From assembly GCA_937128055.1 (NCBI GenBank), contig CAKZMC010000065.1, forward strand, positions 1 through 37,413: a stretch of 37,413 nucleotides of DNA, read 5' to 3'. Positions within the stretch are counted from its first letter, which is position 1. The number at the start of each line of letters is the position of its first letter. Of the stretch, positions 16,031 through 21,138 are shown piece after piece. The notes below the pieces were generated by a model that was not told the DNA's origin, ran no database searches, and was given only the letters and a program-made list of their open reading frames with translations. Position numbers and translations under genes: made by a program. Source of the stretch: an uncultured Actinomycetes bacterium (GTDB lineage: Bacteria; Actinomycetota; Geothermincolia; Geothermincolales; RBG-13-55-18).

Positions 16031-16274
16031 CCCCTTCCCTTCTCCGCGTGTCCCGCGCGTGAGCGCCGGCGCACCCGCTTTCCGTCGCACACGGGGCGTT
16101 GCTCTATCCAGCCAAACTCTCAATCGTTGCCGCCGGGCACCTCATGCCCGCAGATCGCCGCCGGGGGGCACGTCCTTACCCGCGCCCCCGCGCTTCTTGG
16201 GATCGCGCGCTCTCCCCTACCGGAGGGCCAAGGCCGCCTCGCGCGCTTTCGGAGCCGTCCTCACCCCCGCCCTC
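16031..16274 (-). other. Gene-free gap inside the operon
   Basis: These 244 bases separate the SDR stop from the mutase start on the same strand. They are GC-rich, with no ribosome site other than the mutase's own. I see no convincing promoter or terminator, although the length leaves room for one. Confidence 0.35.
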
Positions 16275-17033
16275 TTAGAAGGTGAACAGGCTGATGCCCC
16301 CGCTCACCTCGATGGCCTCGCCGGTGAGGAAACTGGCTTCCTCCGAAGCCAGGAAAGCGATGACCTCGGAGAGCTCCCGCGGGTCGCCCGAACGGCGCAT
16401 GGCCACCCTCTTGATGATGCGCTCGCGAAACGGCTCGGCCACGTCGTAGAAGCTGCCCGCGTCGAAGACGCCCAGCACCACCGCGTTACAGGTGATATTC
16501 TTGCGCGCCCCCTCGAGGGCGACGGTCTTGGTGAGGCCGAGGAGGCCCGCCTTGGTCGCCGCGTAGCTGCACTGGCCGAACCCTCCCATGGTCCCGGTCA
16601 CCGAGGAGACGTTGATGATCCTCCCCCAGCCCATTTCCGCCATGTCGGGAAAGACCGCCTTGATGAGCAGGAAGGGGCCGGTGAGGTTGACCGCCACGTC
16701 CGCATCCCAGTCTTCCTTGCTCATATCGGTGATGGTGATCGCCCGCACGATCCCCGCGGCGGCGTTGTTCACCAGGATGGCCACCGGCCCCAGCTCTTCC
16801 CTAACCTTCCGCACGCCCTCGTTGACGCTCGCCTCGTCCGCGAGGTTCATCTTCACCGCCAGGGCTCTGCGGCCCATGCCCTCGATCTCCTTCACAACCT
16901 CCTGCGCCTTGGCCTCGCTGCGGTTGTAGGTCAGGGCCACGTCGGCACCCTTCCCGGCAAGCACCAGGCCGTGCACCCTGCCGAGCCCACCCGATCCGCC
17001 GGTCACCAGCGCTACTTTGCCCTCCAGAGACAT
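16275..17033 (-). CDS. Short-chain dehydrogenase/reductase (FabG-like)
   Basis: A 252-residue classical SDR that interconverts a hydroxyl and a keto group with NAD(P)H. The cofactor loop T11-G-G-S-G-G-L-G18, N-N-A-A (89-92), the catalytic S144 region (NVSSVTG), Y157-A-A-T-K161 and the C-terminal E-V-S-G-G-I are all in place. The ORF track start is 46 codons too early: ATG 17033 lies 7 bases after GGAGG, while ATG 17039 is too close. Between a thioesterase and a CoA-mutase, its likely substrate is a 3-hydroxyacyl-CoA or a hydroxylated intermediate, but FabG-like sequences are not diagnostic. Val-Leu-Gly replaces the usual Pro-Gly after the active site (AVVLGVFDAG), which is unusual. Confidence 0.88.
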   Translation of the reverse strand: MSLEGKVALVTGGSGGLGRVHGLVLAGKGADVALTYNRSEAKAQEVVKEIEGMGRRALAVKMNLADEASVNEGVRKVREELGPVAILVNNAAAGIVRAITITDMSKEDWDADVAVNLTGPFLLIKAVFPDMAEMGWGRIINVSSVTGTMGGFGQCSYAATKAGLLGLTKTVALEGARKNITCNAVVLGVFDAGSFYDVAEPFRERIIKRVAMRRSGDPRELSEVIAFLASEEASFLTGEAIEVSGGISLFTF

Positions 17034-17201
17034 GAGCATCCCTCCTATGAGTTCCCGAAAGATTCCGACCGCCAACAGGCTATCGCATCGACTCCCGGCT
17101 CCCGCCGCCGACCGTACCCCGTGGCGCAAACGCTTGCTCCGGCCAGGCTCAGCGCCACGCGAAACCTCCATACCCGAAAGAAGCAGGCAAGACCGCGGCC
17201 A

Positions 17202-17624
17202 TCATCCCTCATGCTGCAAGGGCCTTTCGGTGTGGTAAGCCCATCCCCGGCACTGGGCTATGCTCTTTCCCTTGTCGTCCGTTACCGACATGCGGTAATA
17301 TCCCATCTTTCCGGCACGCGAGACGAGTTCCACATCGGCCGTTATCTCCCCATCCGTTTCCGGCGCCGCAAGAAAATCTATCCCCACCGAGAGCGCCATC
17401 GCCTTCTTGCCGAAGGAATTGGCCGCCGCCCCGAAAGCCACGTCCGCCAGGGAAAAGATCACTCCACCGTGTATCATGCCCATGAAGTTCGTGTGCTGCG
17501 GTCTCAGCGCGAGCGCCACCCTCGCGTAGCCGGGCCTGATCTCCAGCAACCTGGCTCCCAGGTGCTCCGCGTAGCTGTCGCTCTCTATGACCGCCCTGCT
17601 CTCGTCCGATACCTTCTTCTCCAT
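17202..17624 (-). CDS. PaaI-like hotdog-fold acyl-CoA thioesterase
   Basis: A 140-residue hotdog thioesterase that hydrolyses acyl-CoA esters. The PaaI signature is clear: H-T-N-F-M-G-M-I-H-G-G-V-I-F-S-L-A-D-V-A-F, including the catalytic Asn-Gly-HGG and Asp positions, followed by A-A-N-S-F-G. PaaI enzymes often rescue CoA stalled on aryl or dead-end acyl groups. It is the first enzyme gene of the acyl-CoA operon, directly downstream of the palindromic operator. The start ATG 17624 has only a weak ribosome site (AAGGG). The C-terminus (YHTERPLQHEG) is short. Substrate not readable from sequence. Confidence 0.88.
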   Translation of the reverse strand: MEKKVSDESRAVIESDSYAEHLGARLLEIRPGYARVALALRPQHTNFMGMIHGGVIFSLADVAFGAAANSFGKKAMALSVGIDFLAAPETDGEITADVELVSRAGKMGYYRMSVTDDKGKSIAQCRGWAYHTERPLQHEG

Positions 17625-17734
17625 CCCTTACCCCGTTTAGCCGATTCCCCTACCGCCCGCCCTCGCCGTTTGGCTTCCCTCCCTCCGCCCTTCACTGTGC
17701 GGGAGAGACCGAGGGAGAGAGCAGTTGATTATGG

Positions 17735-17766
17735 AAACTGAAAAACTAAATATGGTTTATCAGTTT
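17735..17766. promoter_or_regulatory. 32-bp palindromic operator
   Basis: The two 12-base arms AAACTGAAAAAC and (reverse complement) AAACTGATAAAC match at 11 of 12 positions around an 8-base AT-rich centre at 17750.5. It covers the -10 box of the predicted promoter, so a bound repressor would block transcription. Its size suits a TetR or PadR dimer. The TetR encoded just upstream is the likeliest binder. Confidence 0.65.
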
Positions 17767-17777
17767 AAATAATTCAA
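17749..17777 (-). promoter_or_regulatory. Promoter of the thioesterase-mutase-thiolase operon
   Basis: On the minus strand TTGAAT (17777-17772) is followed by 17 bp and CATATT (17754-17749). Both boxes match consensus at 4-5 of 6 positions. It is the only good promoter-like pair upstream of the thioesterase and is overlapped by the palindrome. The predicted leader is about 118 bases. Confidence 0.55.
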
Positions 17778-17990
17778 TCATCGTCCCCTCGACCTGTCAA
17801 GCTCGCCACCTCGTAAACCCATGATGCTTCTCCTTGCCAGGGCGGCACGCTTACTCTCCGCCCCGCCATCGCCTGCCCGCACGATCCCTTCGGCCTCGCG
17901 GCAGCGCCCTCGCGCCGAGGGCCGAGCGCGCGGCGAGCACCGCCAAACGCCACGCCGAAGGCCGTTTCCGCGCGCATCCCGCTTGCAGGG

Positions 17991-18623
17991 TCAGCACGCG
18001 GCGCCGGCCTTCCCGCGGCCGGCGGAGCGGCCTTCCGCCGCCTCCCGGTACCCCGGCGCCACTATACCCTCCATGATTATCTTCATAAAAGCGGTGTACA
18101 CCTCCTCAAGGCTGAGACCGCTCTCGATGAGCAGGTAGGGATTGCTGGACAGCTCCACCATTCCCTGCACGAGGTACGCGAACACCACCGGATTGACGTC
18201 GGACCTGAAGATGCCGGTGCGGGTACCCTCCTCGATGATGCTCACCACACCCCCGACGATCCTGCGGTAAAAATCTCCGTAGACGTTGAAGACATCCGGG
18301 AAAAAGGTCTCCACCTCCTTGACCAGCGAGGGCTTGATGTGGGAAAGCTCGTCCACGATGTACTTGCTTGCCAGGTACAGCTTGGTCATGGCGTCCTCGT
18401 CGAGGTCCATTATCTCCTGCATGCGCCTCAGGATCTTGCCGGCTCGCCGGTTCAGAACGGTGGTAAAGAGTTGGTCCTTGGAGGAAAAGGACTCGTAGAT
18501 GGTCTTCTTGCTCATGCGTAACCTCTGGGAGAGATCATCCATGTTGAAACGGCGGTAGCCGACCTCGAAGGCGAGTCTCTCCGCCTCTTCCAGGATCTTC
18601 CTGGTATTGCTATCCCTGCTCAC
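17991..18623 (-). CDS. TetR-family transcriptional regulator
   Basis: A 210-residue TetR repressor. The N-terminal helix-turn-helix is typical: KILEEAERLAFEVGYRRFNMDDLSQRLRMS, then KKTIYESFSSKDQLF at about 38-53. An all-helical ligand-binding domain follows. The start is GTG 18623, overlapping the end of the PadR gene by 14 bases, so translation is probably coupled. TetR proteins near acyl-CoA genes often sense a CoA ester. This one lies immediately upstream of the palindromic operator of the acyl-CoA operon and is the likely regulator. The final about 20 residues are Gly/Ala/Arg-rich. Ligand unknown. Confidence 0.9.
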   Translation of the reverse strand: MSRDSNTRKILEEAERLAFEVGYRRFNMDDLSQRLRMSKKTIYESFSSKDQLFTTVLNRRAGKILRRMQEIMDLDEDAMTKLYLASKYIVDELSHIKPSLVKEVETFFPDVFNVYGDFYRRIVGGVVSIIEEGTRTGIFRSDVNPVVFAYLVQGMVELSSNPYLLIESGLSLEEVYTAFMKIIMEGIVAPGYREAAEGRSAGRGKAGAAC

Positions 18624-19215
18624 CTCTCGCCACGCCTTTCCGCTTACCGCCCTCAGCCGCCTTCCTCTCTCTCCCCTCCCCCGCGTCCACAGCGTCTATT
18701 TTATCAATAATGCTGCGAAGCCAGTCCGCCTCGACGCGATAGAGCCTCATCTCGTGCTCAAGGAGCACGGTGTGCATCTCCTCCGCTACGCCGGCCAGAA
18801 GATCCCTTTCGGTGGCGATGCGTTTCGCCTGGGCTTCCAGGAAGGATAGCCTTCTCTGCAGGGCCTCCCGCGCCTCCTCCGGGCGCAGGGCGTGCACGAA
18901 GGCTAGGCCTATGGCTCCCTCCCAGCGCAGCGGCTCCTCCTCGGCGCATATGTCGTACACCGCGTCCCGCAGCCTCTCCTCGCCTTCGGCGGTGATGCCG
19001 AAGACCCTCCTCTCCGGCATATTGCCGTCCTTTTCCATCCAGGAGCTCAGGCTTCCTTCTTTTTCCAGCCTGGCAAGGGCTTTATAGACTGCGACCTTGC
19101 TCACCCCGCTCCAGCGAAGGAAGCCTCGTTCTTCCATGATACGGAGAAGGTCGTAACCGTGTCTCTCCCCGCCCGCCAGCAACCCTAGGATCATCGTCTC
19201 CACGCGGGAGGTCAT
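18610..19215 (-). CDS. PadR-family transcriptional regulator
   Basis: A 201-residue PadR regulator. The winged helix is well conserved: ILGLLAGGERHGYDLLRIMEERGFL, then VAVYKALARLEKEGSL and a wing with RRVFGITAEGEERL. A long helical dimerisation domain (about 95-175) and a basic tail follow. An AAAGGGGG site supports ATG 19215. PadR repressors respond to aromatic acids or other small molecules in known cases. A perfect 17-bp palindrome lies 30 bp upstream, suggesting autoregulation. It is co-transcribed with the overlapping TetR gene, an uncommon two-repressor arrangement. Confidence 0.9.
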   Translation of the reverse strand: MTSRVETMILGLLAGGERHGYDLLRIMEERGFLRWSGVSKVAVYKALARLEKEGSLSSWMEKDGNMPERRVFGITAEGEERLRDAVYDICAEEEPLRWEGAIGLAFVHALRPEEAREALQRRLSFLEAQAKRIATERDLLAGVAEEMHTVLLEHEMRLYRVEADWLRSIIDKIDAVDAGEGRERKAAEGGKRKGVARGEQG

Positions 19216-19244
19216 ACCGGGTCCCCCTTTATTTCACCGTTAAC

Positions 19245-19261
19245 TATTTAACAGTTAAATA
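19245..19261. promoter_or_regulatory. Perfect 17-bp palindrome, candidate PadR operator
   Basis: TATTTAACAGTTAAATA reads the same on both strands apart from the central base. An overlapping second dyad GTTAA/TTAAC lies at 19239-19252. It is placed 30-46 bp upstream of the padR-like ATG, inside the expected promoter, which fits autorepression. Confidence 0.6.
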
Positions 19262-19451
19262 TTTTTACATCGCTATTCTATACCATGACACGCCCCCGTT
19301 GACATCAGGCAAGCGGCATGCGGAAGCCTCCCTTTGAGGCGTGCATGCTGCCGCTGCATGCCGGGGGCGCGCCGTCAAGGATGCGTCCCGCGCGCTATTT
19401 GTACGCGCGGCAAACGCGCGCCGGGCGCAGCGGGCTGCCGGCAGATGGCGC

Positions 19452-20093
19452 TCACGGGAGCGGTGGGGCTTGCAGGCGGCCGTCGGCGAGGCCGATCAGG
19501 CGGCCGACCAGTTCGCCGCAGAGCATGCGCAATTCGAAGGCGTTGAAATAGCTGGTGGCCGAGGCGTCAAAGAGGATGCGCGCGCTGGGCGGGAACTCCT
19601 CGTCGCCCCTCCAGGCGATGAAAAGGAGGGGGAGCCGCGGGAAGGTGTTGAGCACCATGCCCAGATCGCCCTGCTCCACCTCTCTCCCCCCCAGCGCCAG
19701 GCAGGCCGACCTCATCGCCTCGAGGTCGTCGCCGAAACGGCGGCGCAGGCGATCCTCCACCGTGTCCGAGAAACTCTTCACGTAGAAGAGGCCGTCCTTC
19801 AGCTCGCGGTAGGGCACCCACTGGTTGGCCAAGGGCACGGCCCGCGCATTGGCGAGGTACAGGAGGGCGAGCAGCTTGATCACGAAGTTGTCGAGAAAAT
19901 CCGGCACCTCCATCTTGAGGTCGGGATGGGATATGCGTATCTCCCAGCGCAGGAAAGAGAGGCGCAGCTGGTTTCCCTCCAGGGGGACGCCCGCCGTTTC
20001 CGCGATCTCGTAAGCCTCCCGCGCGCGAAGCAGCTGGCTGGGTTCCGCGAAGGGGTCTTGCGGCCTCTCCGCACCCTCACCGTCCTTTTCCAT
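19452..20093 (-). CDS. DUF3786 domain protein
   Basis: A 213-residue cytoplasmic protein that appears to belong to the DUF3786 family, found mainly in anaerobes and without an assigned function. Matching features are WVPYRELKDGLFY, the stretch from LALGGREVEQGDLG to PRLPLLFIAW, and DEEFPPSARILFDASATSYF. It has no signal peptide, no membrane helix and no Cys cluster. AAGGGAAC precedes the ATG. It follows nrdG by 61 bp on the same strand and is probably the last gene of the anaerobic reductase operon. That may hint at a role in radical-enzyme or corrinoid/iron-sulfur metabolism, but this is inference. Family membership is from memory. Confidence 0.7.
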   Translation of the reverse strand: MEKDGEGAERPQDPFAEPSQLLRAREAYEIAETAGVPLEGNQLRLSFLRWEIRISHPDLKMEVPDFLDNFVIKLLALLYLANARAVPLANQWVPYRELKDGLFYVKSFSDTVEDRLRRRFGDDLEAMRSACLALGGREVEQGDLGMVLNTFPRLPLLFIAWRGDEEFPPSARILFDASATSYFNAFELRMLCGELVGRLIGLADGRLQAPPLP

Positions 20094-20154
20094 AGCCGTT
20101 CCCTTGTTCTCCGATCTCTCACAATGCGCAGCGAGCGCCGCCTCCCCAGGAGGC

Positions 20155-20889
20155 TCACGCGTGCGCCGGCATCGTCAGCACGCCGCACACCTTGGTGGGT
20201 ACGAGGGCGGAGAGCTCCTCCGACCACCGCACTAAAAGCTCCCCCGGGTAGGGCTGTACCTCTCGGTAAGACGCGTCGAGGGTGTTCTCCGCGCGGAACT
20301 GCTGCAGGACCAGCGATGCGGCGCCTTCGATGATACGGGCCAGGGAGAGCAGGTCCGAGAGATCCACCAGCCCCGGCACCACGGTACAGCGGAACTCGTG
20401 CTCTATCCCGCTCTCCAGCACCAGGGCTACGGACTCCCGGATGCGGTTGACGTCCACCGGTCGCCTCGCCACCATAGAATATTTTTCCAGCGATGTCTTG
20501 AGGTCCATGGCCAGGAAATCCAGCAGGCCCGCCTCGAAGAGCCTTCGCAGCACATGCGGGCGGGACCCGTTGGTATCCAGCTTGACCGCGAAGCCGGCTT
20601 CGCGCGCCTGCGAACACAGGCGTGGAAGGTCATCATGCAGGGTGGGCTCCCCTCCCGTGACGGACAACCCGTCTATCCATCCTGAGCGCGAGCGAAGGAA
20701 GGCCTCGACATCCTCCCATTCCATCCTCCCGCCGTCTTCGCCGCCTCCCCCTGCCTCCACCAGCTCCGGGTTCTGGCAGTAGGGACAGCGGAAATTGCAC
20801 CCGCCCAGGAAAAGCACGGCACAGATCTTGCCGGGCCAGTCTATCATGCTCGTGGGCAGCAAGCCCCGCAGGTTACGAAAACACGACAT
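20155..20889 (-). CDS. nrdG: Anaerobic ribonucleotide reductase activating protein
   Basis: A radical-SAM activase of 244 residues that installs the glycyl radical on NrdD using S-adenosylmethionine and a 4Fe-4S cluster. The cluster motif is C31-N-F-R-C35-P-Y-C38. SVTGGEPTL is the SAM-binding GGE motif and KLDTNGS follows. The N-terminal LLPTSMIDWPGK opening is typical of the archaeal/clostridial NrdG subgroup, which is longer than E. coli NrdG. It starts 3 bases after the glutaredoxin gene stop and probably depends on translational coupling, as the ribosome site is weak. The partner NrdD is encoded two genes upstream. Confidence 0.92.
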   Translation of the reverse strand: MSCFRNLRGLLPTSMIDWPGKICAVLFLGGCNFRCPYCQNPELVEAGGGGEDGGRMEWEDVEAFLRSRSGWIDGLSVTGGEPTLHDDLPRLCSQAREAGFAVKLDTNGSRPHVLRRLFEAGLLDFLAMDLKTSLEKYSMVARRPVDVNRIRESVALVLESGIEHEFRCTVVPGLVDLSDLLSLARIIEGAASLVLQQFRAENTLDASYREVQPYPGELLVRWSEELSALVPTKVCGVLTMPAHA

Positions 20890-20892
20890 CTC

Positions 20893-21138
20893 TCAGTTTA
20901 CCCACTCGGCGATCTCGCTTGTGGTGGGCACGGTGCAGCGCCAGGCATGCAGCTCCATGCCCTCCTCGTCGACCACCACGATGGAAGGCGTGCAGAGCAC
21001 GCTGTAAAAGGCGGCCTCCGCCAGGCCGTCCACCTCTTCCACATCGAAGATCTCGGTCTGCGGGAAGCGTCCGGCCACTTCCTTGGCCGCCGGGCATTTC
21101 TGGCAATCTCGCTTGATAAAGACCTTAAGGTACTGCAT
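20893..21138 (-). CDS. Glutaredoxin/thioredoxin-like small redox protein
   Basis: An 81-residue thioredoxin-fold protein with a redox pair C12-Q-K-C15 after a first strand (YLKVFIKRD) and a cis-Pro loop C-T-P-S-I-V-V-V. The size and position suggest an NrdH-like electron donor, although class III reductases usually take electrons from formate or from thioredoxin in the NrdD2 type. That makes it a candidate reductant for this NrdD. AAAGGAGGT precedes ATG 21138, which overlaps the nrdD end by 14 bases. An extra Cys precedes the cis-Pro (L-C-T-P). Function inferred from location. Confidence 0.8.
   Translation of the reverse strand: MQYLKVFIKRDCQKCPAAKEVAGRFPQTEIFDVEEVDGLAEAAFYSVLCTPSIVVVDEEGMELHAWRCTVPTTSEIAEWVN

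Larger units (their letters stand above)
17625..17990. other. Regulatory intergenic region of the acyl-CoA operon
   Basis: These 366 bases separate the TetR gene end from the thioesterase start. About 17715-17785 is AT-rich and holds the operon promoter and operator. The rest (17790-17990) is GC-rich with no gene that I can support. Confidence 0.5.

Noticed and set aside
15933-17741. 602-codon plus-strand ORF opposite the mutase start, SDR and thioesterase
   Set aside because: Antisense artefact of GC-rich coding DNA; it crosses three real genes and two promoter/gap regions.
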